Shown here piece by piece: positions 52,788 to 61,317 of a stretch of DNA of 64,000 nt (its first letter is position 1; every line of letters starts with the position of its first letter). The notes under the pieces were generated by a model, which was given only the letters and a program-made list of their open reading frames with translations, ran no database searches and was not told the DNA's origin. Location of the stretch: positions 1-64,000 of the forward strand of contig NZ_JAQMUB010000044.1 of NCBI RefSeq assembly GCF_028330965.1. The letters run 5' to 3'. This DNA comes from Oscillatoria sp. CS-180. Its GTDB lineage: Bacteria; Cyanobacteriota; Cyanobacteriia; Phormidesmidales; Phormidesmidaceae. The position numbers and the translations under genes are program-made.

Positions 52788-53243
52788 ATGCCTGGTCCCC
52801 CTGCTGCCCGTATTTTCGATGCTACTGCTCATGGAGATCCTTTAAAGCCGGGTCCCTGTAGCTCCGACGTTTTTATTGGTGGGAAAAAAGCCTGGCGTGC
52901 GCTTGATCCTGCGGCAGCACAGCAGTTATTGAGCTTGGCTAAAAAAGCGGCGAAAAGCGTTACAAAGGCTGCCAATGCCATTACTGAGGTCGATAGAACT
53001 AAACACTTAGATGACCTAGCAGATACAGCAGAAGAAATGGTAAAGATTATGGGTTCGACTGATCAACATGCTTGTACGGTTGTTAAGCTCCTAATTCCTG
53101 ATGGAAATGGAGTTGTAATTAAAGGAAGTTCGAGCGTTTTTATCAATGGATTACCTGCTTGTCGAATTGGTGATCTTATTCAAGAAGTAACAAGTGTTAA
53201 CAGTATTGTCGCTGGAGAACCTACTGTCTTAATTGGTGGTTGA
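52788..53243 (+). CDS. PAAR-domain spike tip protein
   Basis: A 151-residue protein that should sharpen the spike. The PAAR repeat is split: residues 1-38 (PAARIFDATAHGDPLKPGPC), an inserted helical segment of about 50 residues rich in A and K, and a second half from DQHACTVVKLLIP to GLPACRIGDLIQEV and VLIGG. The His and Cys residues that bind the tip zinc are present. It follows the spike gene directly. No toxin extension is attached, so cargo is carried elsewhere. Confidence 0.9.
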   Translation: MPGPPAARIFDATAHGDPLKPGPCSSDVFIGGKKAWRALDPAAAQQLLSLAKKAAKSVTKAANAITEVDRTKHLDDLADTAEEMVKIMGSTDQHACTVVKLLIPDGNGVVIKGSSSVFINGLPACRIGDLIQEVTSVNSIVAGEPTVLIGG

Positions 53244-53347
53244 GAATTATTTTTGGTCCAGACAATAAGGTGGTCAGAAAGTAGGATGGGCATGGCCCAC
53301 CATCTCCAAAAAAGACGCTACAAGCCAGCAAACCAAAGAGATTTGAA

Positions 53348-53776
53348 ATGGTATTTACAAACGATTCAACTAACTATATCGGTGCAGGGTTGGCCTTTCC
53401 TGTTAACACCAACGTACAGGGCAGTTTTCAACTCAGCAGCGACACTCAAAACCTAGAAGAATCCATTCGAATCATCCTAGGCACTCGTCTAGGCGAACGG
53501 GTCTATCGCCCCAATTTTGGCTCTCGATTATCCGAAATGGTCTTTGAGCCAATGAACACCCAAACTCTCCTCATGATTCGGCTACACGTGCAAGAAGCGC
53601 TGGAAATTTGGGAACCCCGAATTGACCTCATCGAAGTCATCACAGAGCCTGACCCAATGACCGGAAGAGTCAATATCAATATCATCTATCAGCCCCGCAA
53701 CAGCTATGACAGTCGCAGCATGGTCTACCCCTTTTACCTGATTCCACCAGACGAAATGCGCGAACGAGAAGACTAG
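53348..53776 (+). CDS. GPW/gp25-like baseplate wedge protein
   Basis: A 142-residue baseplate protein. The gp25 family core is present: NLEESIRIILGTRLGERVYR, PNFGSRLSEMVFEPMNT, and VQEALEIWEPRIDLIEVITE. In contractile systems it links the baseplate wedge to the first sheath ring and helps trigger contraction. The spacer before it is about 100 bases without a gene. A heptamer repeat follows its stop. Confidence 0.92.
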   Translation: MVFTNDSTNYIGAGLAFPVNTNVQGSFQLSSDTQNLEESIRIILGTRLGERVYRPNFGSRLSEMVFEPMNTQTLLMIRLHVQEALEIWEPRIDLIEVITEPDPMTGRVNINIIYQPRNSYDSRSMVYPFYLIPPDEMRERED

Positions 53777-53779
53777 GGA

Positions 53780-53806
53780 ACTCAAAATTCAAAATTCAAA
53801 ACTTAC
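53780..53806. repeat. ATTCAAA-type tandem repeat
   Basis: CTCAAAATTCAAAATTC then AAAACTTA, the same seven-base unit as at 34261-34296, directly before the baseplate J gene. Confidence 0.55.
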
Positions 53807-53816
53807 ACAGCGCATT

Positions 53817-56162
53817 ATGGCCACTCCCGACTCCACAACCGACTTCGATTTCCTGCCCAAGTTGCCCAAAGCCAACTTAGACGATCGCGCCTTCGAGGAT
53901 CTGGTCGAAGAATGTCTGCTGCGAATTCCTCGCTACTGCCCTGAATGGACGAACTATAATCCTGGTGATCCCGGCGTCACGCTGATTGAGCTGTTTGCCT
54001 GGTTAGTGCATCAGATGCTCTATCGGTTCAATCAGGTCCCCCGTCGGCATTACGTAGCCTTCTTAGAACTGCTAGGCATTCGCCTACTGCCACCCTCTCC
54101 GGCTCAAGCCGAACTGACGTTTTATCTCACCCAAGCGCAAGTGACGCCGAGAAGCATTCCCCAAGGAACGGAAGTGGCGACCGTACGGACCGAAACGCAG
54201 GAAGCGGTCATTTTTACAACGGATCGAGATCTAACCATAGGACGACCGCAGATTAAACATTTATTGTTCGCCCATGAAGCGACATCGGCTAGGACACCGC
54301 CTGACTTAGAAACGCTGAGTAATCCCTTCCGTGATGCCCCCTTTGAGCAAAACGGTGACTGGTCAACTTTGGAGACCACCGCCGACTTGTTGATTTCCTG
54401 CCAGCCAGGGAACTGTTTCTACCTTGTGCTGGACGCTAATCCAAACAGCAGACTTAATTCCACCGTTGAAGTCACTTCGAACGATCTAGCGGGTAATGTC
54501 CTTGCGCTGACCTTCAAAGGACCCGCCGCCGTGACAACGGGGATCAACCCCAATAATCCTCCTTTGGAATGGCAGGTTTGGGACGGATATCAGTGGCAGA
54601 GCGGCATCTTGCGATCGCCTACCGACGACCAAACCAAAGGCTTCAGTTTTGACCAGTTGGGTCAGTCCGGGCCTAATCCAGAACAAGAAGGAGCCAATAT
54701 TATCTTACACTTGCCCCAGCAATGGCCGATCGCAACTTGGGGGGACTACCGAGGTCGCTGGATTCGCTGTGTGTATACGCCAGTTAATGCCGAGCGGCAA
54801 CAGTATGAATATCAGCGATCGCCTGAAATTACCGGCTTGAGTGCTCGCACCATAGGCGGCGTTGTGTCGGCGAGCGAATGCGTACAACTGTCTGATGAAC
54901 TGATTGGCACAAGCAATGGTAAGCCGGGCCAAACCTTTCAACTCAGTCGACGTCCTATTCTCAGTCGACGTCCAGAAGAATACCTCGACATTCGTTTGCC
55001 AAACGGCTTAGTCGAAACATGGCAGGAGGTGAGCGACTTTGGGGACTCGACCGCCGACGATACTCATTACACCATTGATGATGAGAGCGGCATGATCCAG
55101 TTTGGTCCGCTAATTCGTGAGCCTTATCAGTTGCGGCAGCAAACGCAGGAGCGCAGTCAAGTCCAGTCTTGGGGACGTCCTGTGCGGGTCCGGCAATCAT
55201 TGACGACCGTCACGGTGCAGGAAACCGCTATCCCAGCGGTACTCGAAGCCGCTGATCGTCAGCCCGAACGCCAATACGGCAAGGTGCCGCCGATGGGAGC
55301 TGAGATATACATGCGGGCCTATCGTACCGGTGGTGGCAGTCAGGGCAATGTTCAAGCGGGACGATTGACTGTCCTCAAATCCTCAATGCCCTACGTGAAA
55401 AAGGTTACCAATTATGTTGAAGCTACAGGTGGACGAGAAGCTGAATCGTTGGAAGAGGCCATGATCCGGGTTCCGGCACTATTACGGACGCGCGAAACGG
55501 CACTGACCCCGGAGGAGTTCGAGCACAAAGCGAGTCGCTTTCAGGACGGCACTGCTGTAGCCCGATCTCATTGTGTGACCGCCGATCATCTCACCACTCC
55601 TGGCGTCATTCGTTTGCTGATTGTGCCTACCCTACCGAATTATCGACAGCTAACCTTCGAGCAGGGTTTATCTCCTGAACGGTTACAGCTCTCGGATGAG
55701 TTTCAGCGATCGCTCAAAGCTCATTTAGATCAGCATCGTGCTTTGGGCATTCGCGTATCCATCGAAGCGCCTGAGTACATCGGCATCAAGGTGCAGGCTC
55801 AAGTCTATCTGAAGCCCCAATATATCTATGATCGCGCCACCATTGCTAGCAAAATTAAACGGGCTCTATATCGATTTCTCAATCCTTTAGTTGGCGGAGT
55901 TGAAGGGCACGGTTGGCCACGCGGTCGATCCGTCGAGAGTTCCGATGTCATTGCGCTAATTCAGCACGTGTCAGAGGTGCATTCAGTTGCGCAAGTTCAG
56001 TTGTTTGCGCTCAGGCCGTATCGCTATCAAGAGGAAACAGGCTGGATGCAAATACCGATCCCACAACCCAAAGTGGAGTTAGGGGAACTGGCGATCGCGA
56101 TTGCTTGGGAAGAGGACAGTGACCTAAATCCGGGGCACGAAATCGAGTTTTTGGATCTTTGA
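53817..56162 (+). CDS. Baseplate J-type protein (Afp11-like)
   Basis: A 781-residue baseplate component. The start FDFLPKLPKANLDDRAFEDL and NYNPGDPGVTLIELFAWLV are typical of the Afp11/gp6-J type of extracellular injection systems. The central part is beta-rich and varied; the C-terminal third has the baseplate J core (GGREAESLEEAMIRVPALLR, LGIRVSIEAPEYIGIKVQAQ). It assembles with gp25- and tail I-type proteins to form the wedge. The gene is intact and about the expected size for these systems. Confidence 0.9.
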   Translation: MATPDSTTDFDFLPKLPKANLDDRAFEDLVEECLLRIPRYCPEWTNYNPGDPGVTLIELFAWLVHQMLYRFNQVPRRHYVAFLELLGIRLLPPSPAQAELTFYLTQAQVTPRSIPQGTEVATVRTETQEAVIFTTDRDLTIGRPQIKHLLFAHEATSARTPPDLETLSNPFRDAPFEQNGDWSTLETTADLLISCQPGNCFYLVLDANPNSRLNSTVEVTSNDLAGNVLALTFKGPAAVTTGINPNNPPLEWQVWDGYQWQSGILRSPTDDQTKGFSFDQLGQSGPNPEQEGANIILHLPQQWPIATWGDYRGRWIRCVYTPVNAERQQYEYQRSPEITGLSARTIGGVVSASECVQLSDELIGTSNGKPGQTFQLSRRPILSRRPEEYLDIRLPNGLVETWQEVSDFGDSTADDTHYTIDDESGMIQFGPLIREPYQLRQQTQERSQVQSWGRPVRVRQSLTTVTVQETAIPAVLEAADRQPERQYGKVPPMGAEIYMRAYRTGGGSQGNVQAGRLTVLKSSMPYVKKVTNYVEATGGREAESLEEAMIRVPALLRTRETALTPEEFEHKASRFQDGTAVARSHCVTADHLTTPGVIRLLIVPTLPNYRQLTFEQGLSPERLQLSDEFQRSLKAHLDQHRALGIRVSIEAPEYIGIKVQAQVYLKPQYIYDRATIASKIKRALYRFLNPLVGGVEGHGWPRGRSVESSDVIALIQHVSEVHSVAQVQLFALRPYRYQEETGWMQIPIPQPKVELGELAIAIAWEEDSDLNPGHEIEFLDL

Positions 56163-56222
56163 GGAAGGTTTGAAGGTTGAGTGCTTAGGTTTGAATTTTG
56201 AGTTTCTGGATGACTGGTTTCT

Positions 56223-57302
56223 ATGGTGCAAAATGTTCCTCAGGCTGATATCGATCTGACGGTTAGCCCGTCTGAAACCATTGATTGGGATGTGGCGATC
56301 GCAGAGACCGATTTGATGGCGGTGGAGCGATCGCCGACTGACCTCAAGCTGATACCAGGGCAGCGCTGTGATTTGACAGTGCGGTTGAGGAACAACAGTG
56401 CTCGGCAGCTGAATTTACATTTAGCGCTAGCAGGAGGGTTTCCCGTTGACTGGTTTACGCCTGACTCGCCCTGGCTCCAGTCCAGTCTGGAAAATCAACA
56501 GTTCACCAGTTTGCCTTTTGAGATAGAGACCCGACAGACGCTCTATCACACCCTCAGTTTTACGGTACCCAAGCATTTTTTTGAAGAGCCTCAAGCGCTT
56601 GTTCAACACCCGCATCTGCCACTGCGGTATGGCTGCGAGTTATTTCTCTATGCCACAGCATCCTCCGAATCTTCAGCCCAGTTGGTCGGGCATCGTCCCT
56701 TTCAATTGCACCCTCGCCCTGAGCAAGTGTATGTAGACTTTCTGCCCGAAATCTATCAGCAGTCAGACTTCTTAGGACGGTTTTTGAGTCTTTGTGAGCA
56801 AGCTCTGGAACCCTCTTTTGAGATGCTGGATTTGTTTTGGGCTTATCTCAATCCGCTTACGGCTCCTAAAGAATTGGTGCCCTTTTTGGCGCATTGGGTC
56901 GCATGGCCGATGAATCCTCGCTGGACTTTGAGCCAGCAGCGTAAGCTGATTCGTCACGCGGTAGAAATTTACCAATGGCGGGGGACTCGTCGGGGATTGC
57001 AGTTTTGTCTACACCTTTGCACAGGGCTGCCGCTGAGCGATCGCGCCATTCATATTCAAGACGCGGATGAAGCGGGGTTCGTCCTCGGAGAAATCACGTT
57101 ATCCGATGAACCGTGCCTAGGTGGTGGCCAGTCGCATCACTTTTCAGTCACACTGCGCCCCGAAACGCTCGACCAGTCCCAACAGCTCAGAGCAGACGAA
57201 GCTCTCCTACGCGATCTAATCGAACAGGAAAAACCTGCCTTCTGCACTTACGAATTACAGATTGTTGATTACCAAACACCGGGTTCCTCAGCCGAGTTTT
57301 GA
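56223..57302 (+). CDS. Tail protein I-type baseplate protein with N-terminal NEW3-like domain
   Basis: A 359-residue protein. The C-terminal 190 residues match the phage tail protein I domain (Afp12-like): YVDFLPEIYQQSDFLGRFLS, FEMLDLFWAYLNPLTAPKEL, HAVEIYQWRGTRRGLQFCLH. The N-terminal 150 residues form an Ig-like beta module (GQRCDLTVRLRNNSARQLNL) similar in character to those in the 29133 and 31513 proteins. This added module might connect the baseplate to the membrane proteins of the locus. Its stop lies 34 bases inside the convergent CHAT gene. Confidence 0.85.
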   Translation: MVQNVPQADIDLTVSPSETIDWDVAIAETDLMAVERSPTDLKLIPGQRCDLTVRLRNNSARQLNLHLALAGGFPVDWFTPDSPWLQSSLENQQFTSLPFEIETRQTLYHTLSFTVPKHFFEEPQALVQHPHLPLRYGCELFLYATASSESSAQLVGHRPFQLHPRPEQVYVDFLPEIYQQSDFLGRFLSLCEQALEPSFEMLDLFWAYLNPLTAPKELVPFLAHWVAWPMNPRWTLSQQRKLIRHAVEIYQWRGTRRGLQFCLHLCTGLPLSDRAIHIQDADEAGFVLGEITLSDEPCLGGGQSHHFSVTLRPETLDQSQQLRADEALLRDLIEQEKPAFCTYELQIVDYQTPGSSAEF

Positions 57303-60217
57303 AACAATATTGGTAGCCAACTGGCGTAGGGAAATCGATCTTGAATGCTTTCCAACTGTTGGCGAGCTTCTCGTAGGGCTACCTGCAAAGGTTCTCCTAC
57401 AGCGAAGGCTTTCAAGAAGTTTTTTAGAAATAGCTGCGCGACTTGATCGGGGACAGGTTCTTTCATGACGACTACAAGTGGAATTTGTAGGCTTTCGAGC
57501 TGCTGAGCTAGACCGATGCCGTCACAGGAATTAAAGATGGCGAGCTGGAGACCCTGTTCGATCGCTCTGGATAGTGCAAATCGCAGCTCAGCGAACTGTA
57601 AGTGGTCGAAGCCGTTGAGTTGAATGGTTCCTAACAATGCCTCGTTGCCGCTATCCTGTTCTGTTTCGCTGTGGCCAGCAAAGTACAAAATGTCCCAACC
57701 TTTGGGGTCGCGCAGCATATCGTGAAAATCCTGACGAGACGGCTCATGCAGAAAGACAACCTCCATCGCTGAATCGGACAGCTGTTCCAGCAATTTCTGG
57801 TCGGCGCTGATATCAATCCCCCGGCTACTGCCAAAAACGGCCAGAATCCGTCGCTGCTGTCGCGGTAAAGCATTTCGGGAAGGCACACTGGCGAAGGAGC
57901 GGCCAAACGCGAACTCGACTTTTGGATAGGTGTCCATGAAGTTCCAGCTTTGCCAAGGCAGACAGCATACTTCTGGCGACGTCGTTTGCACTACGATACG
58001 AATTTCGTCCGAAGCAGCGAACCGTTCTCGCAAGTGATCGCAAATCGTCAAAAAGGTATCGGATCGCAACCAGGTGTTGAAGGTTTTGACCAGTTGAGCT
58101 GCTCGGTCATCCAGTTCGGACAAAGAGATATTGTTGAGTGCATGGGCATCAGACGAGAAGCTGATACGACTGCTGGTGCTATAGATCGCTTTATAAAGCT
58201 GACTCCAATCTTGATAGGCACTGCTGACTTCTGGCGCAGGCGGTAAATGGCTAGTGGTGATTTCTGGCAGCGTGCTTTGGTGAGGCCAGATCAAAACGCT
58301 CATAGAGAATCCCTGGCTAAAGTCGCCATGTGTGAGGGTAAATACCACTAAATTACCTAGCCGTTTTGAAATCGCAGCAGAGGATTCAGCCATCTCGTTC
58401 AGCTGACCGAGCATACTCTCAATGCGCTGAGTCAATAGATTGATGTGGAAATTCTGCTCAGCGACCAGCAATAGCAGACTGTCTTTAGGCAGCTGTTTGA
58501 GCTGTCGATAGGTCTTCAAATAGGCATCGCTTAACTCAGATAGGTTGGCATCCCTAGCGGCTTCCACTTTCAAGAGAATCTGCTCTTTGTCCCGACCTCG
58601 TTTTTCAATCGCCACGATGTCTAGTTGGGCTTCAGGATGGGTTTCCTCTAGATGTTTGTAGGAGATGGCGATCGCCCTTGGATCGATGTCTTGCGTATGA
58701 TACAAATCCAGAGTTGTAAAAAGAGGCTGGATGAAATCGACAAACTGCCCCTCTTCAAAAGTTTCGGTATAGCTATCTGGTTTGCGCAGCGGATTTTGGT
58801 CTGTATCTCCCGGTTTCACCCACTTCATAAAGACATACTGGCAGACTACATCATGAAGCTCGGTTCGATGGGTAATGCTCCAATCCTCAATCACTGCTCC
58901 GGTCAGGATTGCTCCGGTCAAATTCGAGTTATCCAGCTGCGTTCGAGTCAAATTTGCCCTCGATAAGTCAGCATTTTGCAAATCGGCTTCGCTCAAGTCA
59001 GCACCCACAAAACTGCTTTCCGCCAGCCTTGCTCCCTGTAAATTAATGCCCTGTAAATTCAGACCATTAAAGTTGCAAAAGCCATTCTGCCGGACTCGTT
59101 TTTCAACCACGAGTTGCTTCACCGCAGAGTTATCGAGATAGGTACCGTTCAATCGAGCATGATCTAGTCCTGTTACGTTGGCAAAACACGTTCGCCTTAA
59201 ACAGACCTTTGGGCCGAACTTAACCTTACCGAGAGTGGCACTGGTGAAATTGGCGTCTGATAAATCGGCCTCAGAAAAATCAGTTTTGTCAAAAAGCGTG
59301 ATCAGAAAAACGGCTAAGCGACGCATCCAAACGAAATTGGGTTGTCCCTGACAGGCTTTCCACGCCAGGTAGCCCCCCAAGCCATCGAAGAAACAGGCTA
59401 CAATCCAGGCTTCAGGATGGTGCCATGAGGTGAGGAAATCGGGTTCGATCGCGGTTAATCCCACCGTACCCAAGCTAGCAATGAGTGAAACCAGCGGAAT
59501 CCAACTGGCAGAGGTCAAAACACCCAGCATTGTCCCATTGATCGCCAACGTTACACTCCCAAATGCCGCCCAGGCCATTGATCCAGCAACGCCCCAAAGC
59601 GAGTAATCGACAACACTCCAAAGAGAGTCTCGAAAGAATCCTAAGGCCACAATGGTTGCCGTCAAAAAGATACCGGTTACCGTCAGCGCTACAGCAGCCA
59701 GGCTCTTGCTAATCCCATTCCAAATCGCTACCGTTGCGTAGATCATGAGAGCCGACAGCATCACAGTGCGGGGAATCAGGAGATAGCGCTGATACTCTTC
59801 ATTGTTTAGAGAAGAAACCAGTGGCGTATCGCTAAAGGTAATCCCCACAGCATGGCCGTGAGCCACCCCCGAAATCGCAGCCAGTAGCACTAACAGGATA
59901 ATGAGAGCGATTTTTACGGCAGGCCGAATACCTGCTTTAGCCTCAGAAAAATTAGCTCTTTGCAAATTAGCATTGGCAAAATTGGCGCCTTGAATGACGG
60001 CATTTTGGAAGCAAGTATCAGATGCCTGTACTTCACAAAAATTAGCCCCTTTTAGAAGCGTTCCGGTAAAATCAGTACCCTGAATATTCGCTCCTCTAAG
60101 GTCAATGTCTGATAGGTCTTGATGACTAAGATTTACGTTAAAAAGCTGAATATTCGCAAAATTTCTGCGTTTTTCGCTGCAATACTGCCTTAAAAGTTCT
60201 TCAGCATCTACGTTCAT
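57269..60217 (-). CDS. Pentapeptide-repeat, transmembrane, CHAT-protease protein (copy 2)
   Basis: A 982-residue paralogue of the protein at 36497. N-terminal pentapeptides (DLSDIDLRGANIQGTDFTGT), about seven transmembrane segments from residue 85 to 300, more pentapeptides (LQGINLQGARLAESSFVGAD), a long middle region, and the C-terminal CHAT protease. The dyad is His849 in YFAGHS and Cys898 in FNSCDG. ATG 60217 starts it. It is convergent with the tail I gene and overlaps it by 34 bases. Two intact paralogues on either side of one CIS core suggests a lasting functional link or divergent triggers. Confidence 0.87.
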   Translation of the reverse strand: MNVDAEELLRQYCSEKRRNFANIQLFNVNLSHQDLSDIDLRGANIQGTDFTGTLLKGANFCEVQASDTCFQNAVIQGANFANANLQRANFSEAKAGIRPAVKIALIILLVLLAAISGVAHGHAVGITFSDTPLVSSLNNEEYQRYLLIPRTVMLSALMIYATVAIWNGISKSLAAVALTVTGIFLTATIVALGFFRDSLWSVVDYSLWGVAGSMAWAAFGSVTLAINGTMLGVLTSASWIPLVSLIASLGTVGLTAIEPDFLTSWHHPEAWIVACFFDGLGGYLAWKACQGQPNFVWMRRLAVFLITLFDKTDFSEADLSDANFTSATLGKVKFGPKVCLRRTCFANVTGLDHARLNGTYLDNSAVKQLVVEKRVRQNGFCNFNGLNLQGINLQGARLAESSFVGADLSEADLQNADLSRANLTRTQLDNSNLTGAILTGAVIEDWSITHRTELHDVVCQYVFMKWVKPGDTDQNPLRKPDSYTETFEEGQFVDFIQPLFTTLDLYHTQDIDPRAIAISYKHLEETHPEAQLDIVAIEKRGRDKEQILLKVEAARDANLSELSDAYLKTYRQLKQLPKDSLLLLVAEQNFHINLLTQRIESMLGQLNEMAESSAAISKRLGNLVVFTLTHGDFSQGFSMSVLIWPHQSTLPEITTSHLPPAPEVSSAYQDWSQLYKAIYSTSSRISFSSDAHALNNISLSELDDRAAQLVKTFNTWLRSDTFLTICDHLRERFAASDEIRIVVQTTSPEVCCLPWQSWNFMDTYPKVEFAFGRSFASVPSRNALPRQQRRILAVFGSSRGIDISADQKLLEQLSDSAMEVVFLHEPSRQDFHDMLRDPKGWDILYFAGHSETEQDSGNEALLGTIQLNGFDHLQFAELRFALSRAIEQGLQLAIFNSCDGIGLAQQLESLQIPLVVVMKEPVPDQVAQLFLKNFLKAFAVGEPLQVALREARQQLESIQDRFPYASWLPILFQNSAEEPGVW

Positions 60218-60724
60218 TTATTCAAATTTACCTATAGAGCTTCAGTGAAAATCTAAATTCTCAGGGCTTTCAAGTAAAGCAATAATCAAGAAATTTAATC
60301 AGTCCATCTGCTTGAGGTTAGGTTGTTGTAGGTATCCATTGCACTTGTTATGCCGATTGAATCAGGGTGGAACCGAGATAAATCAACACATTGTGTGAGC
60401 TTGAGATTTCTCCCTTCGCTCGGAATGACCGTTCAGAAATGCTTCAGATGATACCGACTTAGTAAAGACAGAAGGAGTGTAACAAGCAGGATTCAATGCT
60501 TATGAAATCTTGCTTTTAGTATTCTTGATTGTTTGAGTTAGAGACCTGCGGCTTAAATTTTCAGGAGAGATTGAAAACCAGAGGTTTAAGCAGTGAGTAA
60601 AGCCGAATTCCACCCACAGATATATCCAATTAAGTTTGGAAGAGCTATCTCAAAGCCTATTAGGTAATTAACAGAAAACAACACTCTCAGTAGCAGAAAG
60701 CTGCAATGCTACAGTATCCTCGTA
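60218..60724. other. Intergenic region, no gene seen
   Basis: 507 bases upstream of the second CHAT gene and downstream of the small CIS genes. No convincing frame. The left side should contain the CHAT promoter. TCTCCCTTCGCTCGGAATGA near 60410-60429 resembles widespread intergenic repeat debris; I draw nothing from it. Confidence 0.35.
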
Positions 60725-60931
60725 CTATTTTCGAGCTTGATTATTGTGCTTCTTGATAGCTTGGACCCAACGATCGCGGCTCAGATGGTCCAATTCAAGA
60801 ATGTCGCTGAGAGACCAGTGAAAGTGGTAAGCGATCGCGGCTACCTCCTCTTTCAATTGTTGAGAGGGGTAGCCTAGTGCTCCCCCACAGGCGATAACTC
60901 CGCTGCGAACTGATGTTGACACTGAGGACAC
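60725..60931 (-). CDS. DUF6760-type small CIS protein
   Basis: A 68-residue protein with GYPSQQLKEEVAAIAYHFHW and SLSDILELDHLSRDRWVQAI, matching the DUF6760 type seen with phage-tail-like loci. The only ATG is at 60931, which lies 58 bases inside the preceding gene; the conserved part starts about where that gene ends, so a non-ATG start is possible. Overlap implies translational coupling. Function is unknown; a tail-assembly chaperone role is likely. Confidence 0.65.
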   Translation of the reverse strand: MSSVSTSVRSGVIACGGALGYPSQQLKEEVAAIAYHFHWSLSDILELDHLSRDRWVQAIKKHNNQARK

Positions 60932-61254
60932 TGTACGGCGAGATGAGGCTGTCCCGACTGGTGGATCTGCTCGTAGAACACCTTTAAGTACTGAATATCA
61001 GGCCGAAAGAGGTTTTCTAACTGCTCTGGAGTGACTGGTTCCAGTTCTCCTAGCCTGAGGATTACCTGAGACAGCAATACCAGTGAGCCATAAGCAGGAT
61101 TCGCCTGAAGGCGAGCGTCTTGCAGCAGGCGAATTTCATCTTTGGCCGTTGCCAAACGCATACGACCCTGGCGATGCAGATGACCGCGATCGTCAATAAG
61201 CCCTTTGGGCAAGATGAAATCAAATTCGGTGGGGAAGAAGGCGGTGTTATTCAT
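60874..61254 (-). CDS. CIS-associated protein, homologue of the 44426 gene
   Basis: Start ATG 61254 (MNNTAFFPTEFDFILPKGL) is chosen rather than 61302 because similarity to the 44426 product begins here. About 126 residues; the shared core is EFDFILPKGLIDDRGHLHRQ and LLSQVILRLGELEPVTPEQL. Unlike the paralogue it ends with VQCPQCQHQF, a C-x-x-C pair plus a histidine that could bind a metal. It and the overlapping DUF6760 gene form a minus-strand pair apart from the core operon. Confidence 0.7.
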   Translation of the reverse strand: MNNTAFFPTEFDFILPKGLIDDRGHLHRQGRMRLATAKDEIRLLQDARLQANPAYGSLVLLSQVILRLGELEPVTPEQLENLFRPDIQYLKVFYEQIHQSGQPHLAVQCPQCQHQFAAELSPVGEH

Positions 61255-61317
61255 GGGTAGAGATGTTCCATATAAACTCGTGCGATGCAGGCCTATAGAC
61301 ACAAGGTCAATCCATTC

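Noticed and set aside
53253-53456. 67-codon frame before the gp25-like gene
   Set aside because: Overlaps the gp25-like gene in another frame and has no family features.
60404-60440. Repeat-like CTCCCTTCGCTCGGAATGAC string
   Set aside because: A single copy in the window; no structure or function can be supported.
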